64,000 nucleotides of DNA from an uncultured Caldilineaceae bacterium (GTDB lineage Bacteria; Chloroflexota; Anaerolineae; Caldilineales; Caldilineaceae), in assembly GCA_951813625.1 (NCBI GenBank), contig CATOTS010000050.1:1-64000 (forward strand). Direction: 5' to 3'. The translations under genes and the position numbers were made by a program. The notes under the pieces were generated by a model. It had not been told where the DNA came from, did not search any database, and saw nothing but the letters and a program-made list of their open reading frames with translations. Of this stretch, positions 34,005 through 43,055 are shown one piece after another (position 1 is the stretch's first letter; each line of letters opens with the position of its first letter).

Positions 34005-35756
34005 ATGAGCCGATGGGGAGGGAATGTGACTGACAACGCAGGCAACGGCGAAGGCCGAGGGCGCGCGTTCTTCAGTGAACCAGACACTGCTGGGCTGATG
34101 CACCGTGCGTTCACGCGCGCGCTGGGCTTTGACAGGGCCGACATGGACCGGCCGATGATCGGCATTCTCAACACCTTCAGCGAGATGAACAATTGCCACG
34201 CCCACTTCCCCGAGCTGGTGGATGCGGTCAAGCGGGGCGTGTGGCAGGCGGGGGGCTTTCCGCTCGAGTTCCCCACGATAAGCCTGGGGGAGATTTACCT
34301 GACGCCGACTTCGATGCTGTGGCGGAATCTGGCGGCGATGGACACCGAGGAGATGATTCGGGGAAACCCGATGGACGGCGTCGTGGCGCTATGCGGCTGC
34401 GACAAGACTACGCCGGCCGCGCTGATGGGGATAGCCAGCGCCGATGTGCCGGCGATTCTCGTGTCAGGGGGGCCGATGCTCAACGGCCACTGGCGCGGCC
34501 AGACGCTGGGCGCGTGCACGGACTGCCGGCGACTAACGACGGAGTACCGCGCCGGCAACCTCGACGACGGGGAATACATGGAAGTCGAGGAGAATCTCGT
34601 GCGCAGCCGGGGCCACTGCATGGTGATGGGCACCGCCTCGACGATGAATTCACTTACGGAGGCGCTGGGCATCTCGCTGCCCGGCAACGGAGCGGTTCCG
34701 GCGGCAGACTCGCGGCGCATCCTGCTGGCTGAGAACGCCGGACGCCGCATTGTCGAACTGGCCGCTGAAGGGGTGCGTCCGTCGCGGATTCTGACCCGGG
34801 AGGCGCTCGAAAACGCGGTTACGCTGCTGTGCGCATTGGGCGGCAGCACGAACGCGGTGGTACATCTGCCTGCGCTGGCCGGAAGGCTGGGGATCGATTT
34901 GCCGCTTGACCTTTTCGACCAGATCAGCCGCCGCACGCCGTTGCTGGCGAATGTACGGCCCAGTGGCGCGTACCAGATGGAGGACCTTTTCTATGCGGGC
35001 GGCATCTCGGCGGTTTTGCGCGAGCTGCTCCCTCTGCTCCACGGCGATGCGGCGACAGTCACGGGCAAAACGCTGGCGGAGAATGTGGCTGCAAGCGGGA
35101 TCGTAGACGCGGATGTCATCCGTGCGCACGACAGCCCCCTCAAAGCGGAGGGCGGATTGGCGATTGTGCGAGGGAACCTGGCGCCGTCGGGCGCGGTGAT
35201 CAAGCATGCGGCGGCATCGCCCGAACTCATGCGGCACAGGGGGCGTGCGCTGGTCTTCAACGGCATCGCCGATCTTCAGGCCAGGATCGACGACCCCGCG
35301 CTCGACGTGGAGCCGGGAGACATTATGGTGCTGCAGAATGCGGGACCGGTGGGCGGGCCGGGCATGCCCGAAGTCGGCAATCTGCCGATTCCCAGGAATC
35401 TGCTGCGTCAGGGCGTGCGGGACATGGTGCGTATTTCCGACGCACGAATGAGTGGCACGGCTTTCGGCACGATCGTACTTCACGTGGCGCCCGAGGCGGC
35501 TGTAGGCGGGCCACTTGCCCTGGTCCGGAGCGGGGACGAGATTGAGCTGGATGTGCCGGGGAGACGGCTGCATCTGAATGTCAGCGAGGAGGAGCTCAGT
35601 CGGCGCCGCGCGGTGTGGCGTCCGCCTGAGCCTGTTTACGGGCGGGGTTACGGCAGGCTGTTCCTGGAGCACGTGCTTCAGGCGCCACAGGGCCTGGACT
35701 TTGATTTCCTGCTGGGTCGCGATCCGGTCGAGACTATGGCCCAACCGAAATATTGA
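34005..35756 (+). CDS. IlvD/Edd family dehydratase (pentonate dehydratase-like)
   Basis: This is a 583-residue Fe-S dehydratase. The cluster ligands are expected at C64 ([12 protein letters not shown]), C132 ([11 protein letters not shown]) and C205 ([12 protein letters not shown]). The catalytic serine is in [18 protein letters not shown] and [14 protein letters not shown], with [10 protein letters not shown], resemble L-arabinonate/D-xylonate dehydratases more than housekeeping dihydroxyacid dehydratase, whose motifs are GHVHL and CSGMFTANSM. I therefore favour a sugar-acid dehydratase acting before a DapA-type step, but IlvD activity cannot be excluded. The ATG at 34005 is used; a GTG at 34026 behind GGAGGG is an alternative. 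Confidence 0.85.
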   Translation: MSRWGGNVTDNAGNGEGRGRAFFSEPDTAGLMHRAFTRALGFDRADMDRPMIGILNTFSEMNNCHAHFPELVDAVKRGVWQAGGFPLEFPTISLGEIYLTPTSMLWRNLAAMDTEEMIRGNPMDGVVALCGCDKTTPAALMGIASADVPAILVSGGPMLNGHWRGQTLGACTDCRRLTTEYRAGNLDDGEYMEVEENLVRSRGHCMVMGTASTMNSLTEALGISLPGNGAVPAADSRRILLAENAGRRIVELAAEGVRPSRILTREALENAVTLLCALGGSTNAVVHLPALAGRLGIDLPLDLFDQISRRTPLLANVRPSGAYQMEDLFYAGGISAVLRELLPLLHGDAATVTGKTLAENVAASGIVDADVIRAHDSPLKAEGGLAIVRGNLAPSGAVIKHAAASPELMRHRGRALVFNGIADLQARIDDPALDVEPGDIMVLQNAGPVGGPGMPEVGNLPIPRNLLRQGVRDMVRISDARMSGTAFGTIVLHVAPEAAVGGPLALVRSGDEIELDVPGRRLHLNVSEEELSRRRAVWRPPEPVYGRGYGRLFLEHVLQAPQGLDFDFLLGRDPVETMAQPKY

Positions 35757-35844
35757 CAAGCCGCGACGCTGCCGGCCCTGGAGTGTTATGGGTTGTGGCA
35801 AGGGAGCGGATTTGGTGTCGGACCGATCAGAGGGAGCAGAAACG

Positions 35845-37083
35845 ATGGCGGAGTTTCCACCGGTAGAGGATCAGATGGCGGTATTGATGCGGGGCGTCGA
35901 GTTCGGTGACGAACAGACACGCGTCAATATGGAGAAGGAGCTGCGAGAAAGAGTAGCAAAGAGCCGAGAAGAGAGGAAGCCCCTGCGCGTCTACTGCGGG
36001 TTCGACCCGACGTCCAGCGATCTCCATCTTGGCCATACTGTCCCGCTGCGCAAACTACGGCAGTTTCAGGAACTGGGCCACACGGTCGTTTTTCTGATCG
36101 GCACTTTCACCGGCACGATAGGCGACCCCAGCGATAAGGAGAGCGCACGCACGCAGCAGAGCCTTGAGGAGGCACTTGAGAAGGCGCGCGGCTTTACGCA
36201 GCAGGCGCAACGCGTGCTGGACGAGGAGAAGACGATTGTCGACTATAATCACAAGTGGCTGGGGAAGCTGGACTTCGGCGACGTGATCCGGTTGGCGAGC
36301 AACTTCACGGTCCAGCAGTTTCTGGCGAGGGACAATTTCAGCAAGCGGCATGCCCAGGGCGAGCCGATCTGGCTGCACGAGTTCTTTTACGCACTGATGC
36401 AGGGGTATGACGCCATCATGCTTGACACTGACGTGCAGATCGGGGGCACGGACCAGCTTTTCAATCTAATGGCGGGGCGAACGCTAATGAATGCTCACGG
36501 AATGCGTCCGCAGGTGGTGCTGACGTTTCCGATCCTGGTCGGTACGGACGGACAGCGCCGCATGAGCAAGTCGACCGGCAATCACATTGGCATCGACGAG
36601 CCGCCGGGGGTGATCTTCACCAAGGTCGTAAATCTGCCCGATCACACGTTTGCCAACTTTGCCGAGTTGGTTACCCGTTGGAGCCAGGCCGAGATTGATC
36701 GGATGGTGACAAAGATTGAGGCCAGCGAGATGGAGCCGCAGGAGGCGAAACGGGCCCTGGCGAAGGAGATTGTCAGCATTTTCCACGGCGAGGAGGCGGG
36801 TGAGCAGGCGGCGGTGGACGCGGCCCGGATGCACCAGGGCGCGGCACCCAGCGATGCGCCGCAGTTTCTACTTTCGCACAAGATGAACTTGCTGGACCTG
36901 ATGAACGCTTCCGGGCTGGTGCGGAGCAAGGGAGAGGCGCGCCGACTGATTCAACAGGGCGGTGTGCGTCTCAACGGCGAGGCTGTCGCGGACGGCGTAA
37001 CGACGTCGCTGGCACCGAATGGAGAGGAAAACGTAGTCCAGATTGGCAGAAAGAGGTTTTTGCGAGTTGTATCGGCTTCGTAA
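35845..37083 (+). CDS. tyrS: Tyrosyl-tRNA synthetase
   Basis: This 412-residue class I synthetase charges tRNA-Tyr. The ATP site is HLGH at 61-64 and the KMSKS loop is RMSKS at 239-243. [15 protein letters not shown] and [18 protein letters not shown] mark the tyrosine pocket and core. A C-terminal S4 RNA-binding domain (about 345-405) contains [20 protein letters not shown]. The long N-terminal segment and overall form are those of the TyrZ-like subgroup. The ATG at 35845 follows AGGGAG at good spacing. There is no T-box leader: the preceding gene ends only 88 nt upstream. Confidence 0.96.
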   Translation: MAEFPPVEDQMAVLMRGVEFGDEQTRVNMEKELRERVAKSREERKPLRVYCGFDPTSSDLHLGHTVPLRKLRQFQELGHTVVFLIGTFTGTIGDPSDKESARTQQSLEEALEKARGFTQQAQRVLDEEKTIVDYNHKWLGKLDFGDVIRLASNFTVQQFLARDNFSKRHAQGEPIWLHEFFYALMQGYDAIMLDTDVQIGGTDQLFNLMAGRTLMNAHGMRPQVVLTFPILVGTDGQRRMSKSTGNHIGIDEPPGVIFTKVVNLPDHTFANFAELVTRWSQAEIDRMVTKIEASEMEPQEAKRALAKEIVSIFHGEEAGEQAAVDAARMHQGAAPSDAPQFLLSHKMNLLDLMNASGLVRSKGEARRLIQQGGVRLNGEAVADGVTTSLAPNGEENVVQIGRKRFLRVVSAS

Positions 37084-37445
37084 CGCGGCTGGGAACAGGC
37101 GGGACGGCCAGGTGGTATCCGGCGGGAAAAGGAAAGGAACCGGATGCCACGCTTCCCCCGATAGTGGCTTCCAACCACAACGTGACAACTCGGTCCCTAT
37201 GCAACAAAGAATAACATACTTCTTCTGATTTGTAAAGGGGCAATTTCCTGCAGTTTTCCAAAAAAGCGACGTGTGATCACCGAAATTGGCAGTTTGGGGG
37301 CTGTTTCCCCTGTTCCGGGGAGAGTCACCTCTCGAAATGTGACGAAATTGACACCAATTACAGCCAGCGCTGCACGGGCGGAGGAAGCATCGTTGGGCAT
37401 TCGACCAAATCAACCTGAAACATTGAAGAGTGTAAGGAGTTAGTG
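37084..37445. other. Intergenic region upstream of fabI
   Basis: 362 nt. It includes an AT-richer patch near 37195-37240 and a perfect TTGACA at 37348-37353 with no good -10 at 16-18 nt. A strong ribosome-binding site (AAGGAG, 37435-37440) precedes fabI. I see no riboswitch or clear terminator for tyrS. Confidence 0.45.
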
Positions 37446-38234
37446 ATGGGGTCATTTGACGGAAAGCGGGGTCTGATTTTCGGCGTTGCCAACAAGAACT
37501 CGATTGCCTGGGGGATAGCGCAGGCGCTGGCCGAGGAAGGCGCAACCCTCGGTTTCAGCTATGCGGGTGAGATGCTGCAAAAGCGGGTAATCCCGCTGGC
37601 GGAGAGCGTCGGCAGCAGCTTCGTCGAGGAGTGCGATGTTACCGATGACGATGCGATTGACGAGCTGTTCACGAAGGTCGAGGAGCGGATGGGCAAGATC
37701 GATTTTCTGGTCCACTCGATTGCATTCGCCCCGCGGGAGGACCTCGGCGGCCGTTTTGTTGAAACGAGCCGCGACGGATTTCGAATTGCGCTCGACATCA
37801 GCTGTTACAGCCTGGTGGCGCTCGCCAGACGGGCCCTGCCGCTGATGACCGATGGCGGCAGCATCATGGCGATGACCTACTACGGGGCGGAGAAGGTGAC
37901 GCCCAACTATAATGTGATGGGCGTTGCAAAGGCCGCTCTGGAAGCTACGATTCGCTATCTGGCGTGGGACCTGGGCAGAGATCAGATCCGGGTTAACGCG
38001 ATCAGCGCGGGGCCGATCAAGACTCTTGCCTCGGCCGGCGTGAGCGGTTTTCGCAAGAGCCTCGGTTATGTTGGGGCGGTTGCGCCGATGGGAAACGTTA
38101 CGCAGGGGGATGTAGGGAACGCCGCGCGTTTTCTCCTGGGGGACTGGGCGGAAAAGATTACTGGGGAGGTAGTATACGTTGACGGCGGCTACAATATCAT
38201 GGGCGCGCCGGACCTTGACGCCGCGGAGGCCTGA
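37446..38234 (+). CDS. fabI: Enoyl-[acyl-carrier-protein] reductase (NADH)
   Basis: This 262-residue short-chain dehydrogenase of type II fatty-acid synthesis reduces trans-2-enoyl-ACP. [15 protein letters not shown] is the FabI cofactor loop (GxxxxxSxA). The catalytic Tyr-x6-Lys is Y155/K162 in [29 protein letters not shown] is the mobile substrate loop that also contacts diazaborine and triclosan. The ATG at 37446 with AAGGAG is preferred to the GTG one codon earlier. The gene ends 29 nt before a strong terminator, so it is probably monocistronic. Confidence 0.96.
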   Translation: MGSFDGKRGLIFGVANKNSIAWGIAQALAEEGATLGFSYAGEMLQKRVIPLAESVGSSFVEECDVTDDDAIDELFTKVEERMGKIDFLVHSIAFAPREDLGGRFVETSRDGFRIALDISCYSLVALARRALPLMTDGGSIMAMTYYGAEKVTPNYNVMGVAKAALEATIRYLAWDLGRDQIRVNAISAGPIKTLASAGVSGFRKSLGYVGAVAPMGNVTQGDVGNAARFLLGDWAEKITGEVVYVDGGYNIMGAPDLDAAEA

Positions 38235-38263
38235 GCCGCCGGAGGCAACTTCAGCAGAAAGAA

Positions 38264-38298
38264 AACGGGTCAGCCCTTGAGCGGGCTGACCCGTTTTT
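38264..38298 (+). terminator. Intrinsic terminator of fabI
   Basis: A perfect 12-bp stem (ACGGGTCAGCCC, 38265-38276, with GGGCTGACCCGT, 38283-38294) has a 6-nt loop and is followed by TTTT. It begins about 30 nt after the fabI stop. The A-tract on the left could make it partly bidirectional. Confidence 0.93.
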
Positions 38299-38460
38299 CA
38301 TGTCTTGATACGGGAGCAACGGGGTTTGAAGACGAGCCCTCCGTTCTAAGAGGAGGGTTTGCGGTCTGCTACCCCACGTCACCGGAACCCTTCTGGTTTG
38401 GCAATTTGACCGCCGACCCACACGGACCAGCTGCTTGGGCGGCGGCCGAACCTTCTGCCG

Positions 38461-38536
38461 TGGCGGGAGCGACGGGATTTGAACCCGCGACCTCCGGCTT
38501 GACAGGCCGACATGCTAACCGCTACACCACGCCCCC
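38461..38536 (-). tRNA. tRNA-Asp (GUC)
   Basis: A complete cloverleaf on the minus strand. The 7-bp acceptor stem GGGGGCG/CGCUCCC has one G-U and is followed by discriminator G73 and an encoded CCA. The D arm is GUGU/GCAU, the anticodon stem UCGGC/GCCGG with loop CUGUCAA (anticodon GUC), and the T arm GCGGG UUCAAAU CCCGU. G73 and GUC are both expected for aspartate. It lies head to head with fabI and just left of the long MITE-like repeat. Confidence 0.96.
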
Positions 38537-38607
38537 AGCAGGAATTCGAGACATGTGAGGGTAAGGATAGCATTGCGGCACGCGATTGTCAAATGAAGGG
38601 TCAACTT

Positions 38608-39503
38608 GGGTGTATCCCACTCTTGGCGTGGGAATCGTAGGTCGGGGACTTCATGCCAGCGGTGGCTGGAATTGTTTAGCGGCTTTGGGGAGAGGCGGAG
38701 GGCAGGCGCAAGGCCTTCCCATACGGTGGCCGCGGCGTTCGCTGAATTGGGGGCGGCGCGTTGGGCCGCTGGTTGCTAAGGGCTACATCAGATCATACAC
38801 TCGGCGGGTGGAGCGGTGTCAGGGGGGCGTTGCGGGGGGAGTCCCCCCGCACAAGGGAGGGCCGTCAGGCCCGACCGTCCAGAACTGCAGGTGCCAGTGG
38901 GCAGTTGCCGGCAACGTCAAGGGCAAGGGCTTTATCCACGAATTTGCACAAATCTCCACGAAGAACGTCAACTACGGGTTGGGTCAGGGGGGCGTTGCGG
39001 GGGGAGTCCCCCCGCACAAGGGAGGGCCGCAGGCCCGACCGTCCAGAACTGCAGTGGCCAGTGGTCAGTTGCCGGCAACGTCAAGGGCAAGGGCTCTATC
39101 CACGAATTTGCACAAATCTCCACGAAGAACGGCAACTGCGGGTTGCGTCAGGGGGGCGTTGCGGGGGAGTTCCCCCGCACAAGGGAGGGCCGCAGGCCCG
39201 ACCGTCCAGAACTGCAGTGGCCAGTGGTCAGTGGCCAGTGGTCAGTGGCCAGTTGCCGGCAACGTCAAGGGCTCAATCCACGAATCTGCGCGAATCTCCA
39301 CGAAGAACGGCAACTGCGGGTTTTGTCAGGGGGGCGTTGCGGGGGGAGTCCCCCCGCACAAGGGAGGGCCGTCAGGCCCGACCGTCCAAAAGGATGCAGG
39401 AAAACGTGTTCCTCCCCTCTGCCAAAGAATGGACCGTGGAGTGACCATGACTCCGCGGCTACCCGAGGTATAGGAATTGGTGCCCCAATTTTGGACTGCA
39501 CCC
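38608..39503 (+). mobile_element. MITE-like non-autonomous element, long copy
   Basis: An 896-bp element flanked by perfect 8-bp direct repeats GTCAACTT (38600-38607 and 39504-39511). The left end is GGGTGTATCCCA; the right end is TTGGACTGCACCC, whose reverse is GGGTGCAGTCCAA. The outer 200 bp on the left and 110 bp on the right are clearly alignable with the element at 31761-32316. The interior holds four core units, starting at 38821, 38986, 39150 and 39328 (periods 165, 164 and 178), against two in the short copy. Several frames are open for long distances, but only because the repeat is GC-rich and lacks stops. No transposase is encoded. Confidence 0.78.
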
Positions 39504-39525
39504 GTCAACTTGGGGTGCAGTCCAA
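39491..39525. repeat. Inverted repeat at the right end of the long element
   Basis: TTGGACTGCACC (39491-39502, the element's right end) is repeated in perfect inverted form as GGTGCAGTCCAA at 39514-39525, just outside the 8-bp target duplication. It may be the outer tip of a second, inverted copy that has otherwise been lost. Confidence 0.7.
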
Positions 39526-39735
39526 GATGTGTGCGATCTGTGGGCTGATGGCGAGAGGAAGGAGGGTGGAGGGAGGAGAGCCACGAAGCATTACGAACCT
39601 ACACGAAGAAACACCAAGAGTCTACAGGTGGGAGGGAGGGGGGACATGCCTTCCGTACGAGGGGCAATTGGCCGTAGCAGGGGAGCAGGATTTTTTTGGA
39701 TCGCGGCTGCGAGGCGGGCTGTCTGCGGCACCGCC

Positions 39736-40875
39736 TCAGTCGCTGCGAGGGGTGCGGCGGGCGATGTGTTTGCCGATCTGCCGTAATAGGCTTGGTGGGG
39801 CGTCGGGCTTACGGGGCGGGGAGGGTTTTTTCTTGTCGGTCAGGCGGGGCCGGCGGGAGTTTTGGGCGATCCGTTGTGCGGCTTGGCGTCCCTGGGTCAG
39901 GGCCTCATGGTAAAAACCCTTCATCAGCTCAGGCGTAATTTTGCGGCCCTCGGTTGCCCATAGTACGACCGCTCTGCCAATGGCCCAGGTGCCGGCGTAG
40001 GAGACGGCCACTTTGGGCACAATCCCCACGACTGGAATCAGTCCGCTCATCTGCCGGGCGATCTGGCGGAAAAGGAAGCCTCCACCAAGGACGCCGGCTA
40101 TTTCGCCCAGCAGCTGCTGGGGCGAGCCCTTCTTGCCTGAGACAAGGGCGATCTTGTAGGCCATAATCAGTTGATTCTTGGTGAGAACAATTGCGTCGCC
40201 GGCGCCCAGGACAAAACCTAACCCTGGAACTGCCTCGCCCAGGCCGGTTGTGAAAGAGTAGCTGGCGTTGGCCTGGGAAGTCTCTTGAATGAGCAGATGG
40301 AAGGCAGGGGGGCGCAGGGGAGGCAGTCGGCGGGCCAGCGGCAGGCGCAACTCGGCGGGAGCGATTTCAACCAAGGCTCCGGCCACCAGCGCGACCGCCT
40401 GCGCGGACCAGTCAGGGACTGCGACGCGCGCCCGTTCGCCGCGGCGGGCAATGCCGGCCCCGGCGTTCTGCCCCTCAGGGCCGATGACCACGATCAGAGA
40501 GGGAATCGACTGGGCGTTGAGGGCCTGCAGCAGACTGGCCAAGTCGGCGCTGAGCTCAAGATTGGTGGTAGCAAGCAGGGCGCAGTCGGGTAATGTGTGC
40601 GGCGCGTTGGCGGGACGTTCTTGCGCTTCTGCGGCGCGGGGCACGATGGCTGTGCTGTTGGAGCGGAGCCCGGAACCGGAGCCGTCGGTGACGGTGAGCC
40701 AAGGATGGATGAAATCGGCGGCGGCGCCGCTGAGGGAACTTGCGGCATGCTCGGCGACTGATCCGTCATCGGCTGCGATCAGCAGATGAAAGGTGGACCC
40801 GATCTCGCGTTGAATTTCCGCCAGGTTGATTTCGCTGACGATCTGCCAGATCGAGCGCAACGGCAATGCGCGCAT
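39736..40875 (-). CDS. DUF697-like membrane-associated protein
   Basis: A 379-residue protein. The N-terminal about 190 residues look like a nucleotide- or ligand-binding alpha/beta domain (FHLLIAADDGS, DCALLATTNLELSADLASLL, IPSLIVVIGPEGQ). Residues about 215-330 carry the hydrophobic DUF697 pattern (GDAIVLTKNQLIMAYKIAL, LGEIAGVLGGGFLFRQIARQ, VVGIVPKVAVSYAGTWAIGR) seen at the C-terminus of YcjF/GTPase-associated proteins. The tail is basic and Pro-rich. No Walker A motif is present, so it is not a GTPase itself. It sits 12 nt downstream of the threonine aldolase on the same strand, so they may be co-transcribed. Function unknown. Confidence 0.75.
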   Translation of the reverse strand: MRALPLRSIWQIVSEINLAEIQREIGSTFHLLIAADDGSVAEHAASSLSGAAADFIHPWLTVTDGSGSGLRSNSTAIVPRAAEAQERPANAPHTLPDCALLATTNLELSADLASLLQALNAQSIPSLIVVIGPEGQNAGAGIARRGERARVAVPDWSAQAVALVAGALVEIAPAELRLPLARRLPPLRPPAFHLLIQETSQANASYSFTTGLGEAVPGLGFVLGAGDAIVLTKNQLIMAYKIALVSGKKGSPQQLLGEIAGVLGGGFLFRQIARQMSGLIPVVGIVPKVAVSYAGTWAIGRAVVLWATEGRKITPELMKGFYHEALTQGRQAAQRIAQNSRRPRLTDKKKPSPPRKPDAPPSLLRQIGKHIARRTPRSD

Positions 40876-40887
40876 CGTCTGTGAAAC

Positions 40888-41970
40888 CTATCCGTAGACT
40901 CGCGCGCCATCGCCGCTGCCGCGGTCCTGCGACTGGAGAACGCGGGCGAAGGCGTCGAGTGTACGCTCGATGTCATCCGAAGTGACGGAAAGATTGGTAA
41001 CGGCCCGGAGGTGGGTGTTGTTGGTGGGATTGACGAGCACGCCCACTTCTTTCAGGCCGGCTGAGAGTTGCGCGGTCGTCATATCTTCGCGGGTCAATTC
41101 GAAGTAGACGATGTCAGTCTCGATCGTTTCGGGATCGACGAGGATGCCGTCGAGCTGCGCGAGTCCCTCGGCCAGCTTACGCGCGTTGGCGTGGTCGTCG
41201 GCGAGGCGTTCGACCATCTCGGAGATGGCGACGATGCCGGCGGCGGCGATTATGCCGGCCTGCCGCGTGCCGCCGCCGAGTATTTTGCGCATACGCCGGG
41301 CGCGGCGAATGAAATTGTCGCTGCCGGCTACGACGGAGCCAACCGGCGCGCCGAGCCCCTTGCTGAGGCAGACGCTGACGCTGTCGGCCTCCTGAACCAC
41401 CCGTGCAGGGGGAACATTCAGTGCCACGGCCGCGTTCCAGAGGCGGGCGCCGTCGACGTGAAGATTCAGTTCGTGCTTGTGCGCCAGATTTCCGGCTGCG
41501 TCCATGTAGGTTACGGGAAGGCAGCGTCCGCCGCTGCGATTGTGGGTATTTTCGATTGCCAGCAGTCGCGTGCGGGGATAGTGTTCGTCGTCGTTGCGGA
41601 TCGACGACTCGACCGATTCCAGGTCCAGCGTGCCGTCGGGCTCGGTGGGGAGAGTGTGGGGATGGACGCCTCCCAGAGCCGCGGAGCCGCCCTGTTCAGC
41701 CAGGAAGATGTGGGCCTGGTCGCCCAGGATCATCTCGTCACCGCGTCCGCAATGGCTGAGCACCGAAACCAGGTTGCCCATGGTACCGCTCGACACGAAG
41801 ACGGCAGCCTCTTTGCCCAGCATTTCGGCTGCCATCGTTTCGAGGCGATTGACCGTGGGGTCTTCACCGTAGACGTCATCGCCGACGGGCGCTGCGGCCA
41901 TTGCATTCCGCATTGCGTCGGTCGGCTGGGTGACGGTATCGGAACGCAGGTCGATAGTTTTGTGCGTCAA
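40888..41970 (-). CDS. ltaE: Low-specificity L-threonine aldolase
   Basis: A PLP-dependent fold-type I enzyme of about 360 residues that cleaves L-threonine or allo-threonine to glycine and acetaldehyde. Diagnostic stretches are IDLRSDTVTQPTDAMRNAM, VGDDVYGEDPTVNRLE, FVSSGTMGNLVSVL and LHVDGARLWNAAVA; the PLP lysine is in SVCLSKGLGAPVGS. The TTG at 41970 is preferred because AAAGGT lies 7 nt upstream and the product begins THKTIDLRSDT, as in other family members. A GTG at 41994 would add eight residues. Its glycine product links it to gcvP. Confidence 0.9.
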   Translation of the reverse strand: MTHKTIDLRSDTVTQPTDAMRNAMAAAPVGDDVYGEDPTVNRLETMAAEMLGKEAAVFVSSGTMGNLVSVLSHCGRGDEMILGDQAHIFLAEQGGSAALGGVHPHTLPTEPDGTLDLESVESSIRNDDEHYPRTRLLAIENTHNRSGGRCLPVTYMDAAGNLAHKHELNLHVDGARLWNAAVALNVPPARVVQEADSVSVCLSKGLGAPVGSVVAGSDNFIRRARRMRKILGGGTRQAGIIAAAGIVAISEMVERLADDHANARKLAEGLAQLDGILVDPETIETDIVYFELTREDMTTAQLSAGLKEVGVLVNPTNNTHLRAVTNLSVTSDDIERTLDAFARVLQSQDRGSGDGARVYG

Positions 41971-42155
41971 GTCGGTGACCTTTCGTAGGGGCACTAGCTG
42001 GCGGCCTGGCTGCGCCGGGCGTCTTGGGCTTCAACGCAAGGGTTGCCGGCTGGGATCATTTTCAACAAGAGGAGGAGAGAGAAAGGGGCGTGCTTCATCC
42101 TTAGAAAGGGGCGCCACCATTCTCTCTCCTCGCTTGCTTACGTCTGTGCTATCGA

Positions 42156-43034
42156 CTATTCGGGCCGGAAGGTCCCGATAATCTGATTGATTTCCTGCTG
42201 TCGATTCCGGACCTGATTTTCCGGAACGGCGACGATCAGGATGTAAGCTGTGTCGTTGGCACGCAAGGCGGTAATCGCGACATGAGCGCTGAACAGACCC
42301 TGGGATGCCAGATCGGCTGTTGCCACCCCGTTGATCGAGGGCAGGTTATTGGTTGTGCCGGCCTCAAGGCTTTGAACTTCCACGGGCACCGGCAGCGGCA
42401 GTCTTTCGAGCTGTTCGGTCAGCCATTCAACCAGCCTCTCGGATGAGATGTCATCGTCAAGGTTGGGGAAGATGCCGACACCGGCCAATGCGGCGATTGG
42501 CGGCCTGGAGAAGATTGCCACCTGTGCAGAAAGATGGCCGGCGTACTCGCCTCCCTCCCCGGACAGTGCGTCATCGACCTGCTGGGCGGCGGCCGGGCTG
42601 ACGAAGCGCATGATCTGGCTGAGCTGGCCGCTCTGCAGATCGAAGCTCAACCACCCTGGCGGGACGGCGTAGGAGAAGCCGAGGCGCTCGTTGACGACCG
42701 GGCTCCAACCACTGGGAATCGATACCTGTGGTTCGGGGGCGGGCGTTGCGGTTGGCGGCGCGGGCGTCGCGGTTGGCGGCTCGGGCGTCGGTGTGTCGGT
42801 CGGCGGGACGGGCGTTGGTGTGTCGGTCGGCGGGACGGGCGTATCGGTCGGCGGCACCGGTGTATCGGTAGGCGGCGGCGGCTCCGGCGTGGCGGTCGGC
42901 TCCGACCGCCGAAATAAATTGCAGCTGGAGAGTGCAAAGGCCATCACCAATGCCATCAGAACGACCCAGTAGGATGAGCGCCGGGGTACAAGGCGGCTCA
43001 ACCAGCTGGTTCGTTCAACTTTCGAGTTCTGCAT
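42156..43034 (-). CDS. Lipoprotein with Pro/Thr-rich repeat stalk
   Basis: A 292-residue protein. A basic N-terminus and hydrophobic stretch end in lipobox LSSC (C38). Residues about 44-102 are a low-complexity stalk of P-P-T-D-T-P and P-P-T-A-T-P repeats. A globular domain (about 105-290) has W-S-P-V-x-N-E-R-L-G-F-S-Y-A-V-P-P-G-W, the start typical of PsbP/DUF1795-like lipoproteins. The DNA under the stalk is an 18-24-nt repeat. The ATG has GGAGG. It lies 21 nt downstream of the kinase gene, which suggests an operon; it may be a surface partner or substrate of that system (inference). Confidence 0.8.
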   Translation of the reverse strand: MQNSKVERTSWLSRLVPRRSSYWVVLMALVMAFALSSCNLFRRSEPTATPEPPPPTDTPVPPTDTPVPPTDTPTPVPPTDTPTPEPPTATPAPPTATPAPEPQVSIPSGWSPVVNERLGFSYAVPPGWLSFDLQSGQLSQIMRFVSPAAAQQVDDALSGEGGEYAGHLSAQVAIFSRPPIAALAGVGIFPNLDDDISSERLVEWLTEQLERLPLPVPVEVQSLEAGTTNNLPSINGVATADLASQGLFSAHVAITALRANDTAYILIVAVPENQVRNRQQEINQIIGTFRPE

Positions 43035-43055
43035 CGTAATCCTCCATTTGGATAG

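Noticed and set aside
37348-37376. fabI promoter from the perfect TTGACA
   Set aside because: No acceptable -10 at 16-18 nt downstream; the following bases are GC-rich.
38821-39387. CRISPR array
   Set aside because: Repeat units are about 165 nt with conserved linkers rather than unique spacers, and no cas genes are present.
31761-39503. The 6.3-kb segment between the two repeats as a composite transposon or integrated island
   Set aside because: Each repeat has its own, different 8-bp target duplication, so they inserted separately. The genes between are housekeeping (tyrS, fabI, tRNA-Asp).
38586-39913. Long open frames across the long repeat element in three frames
   Set aside because: All frames are open because the GC-rich repeat units lack stops. 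The products are low-complexity and repeat with the 165-nt unit, and there is no ribosome-binding site or family similarity.
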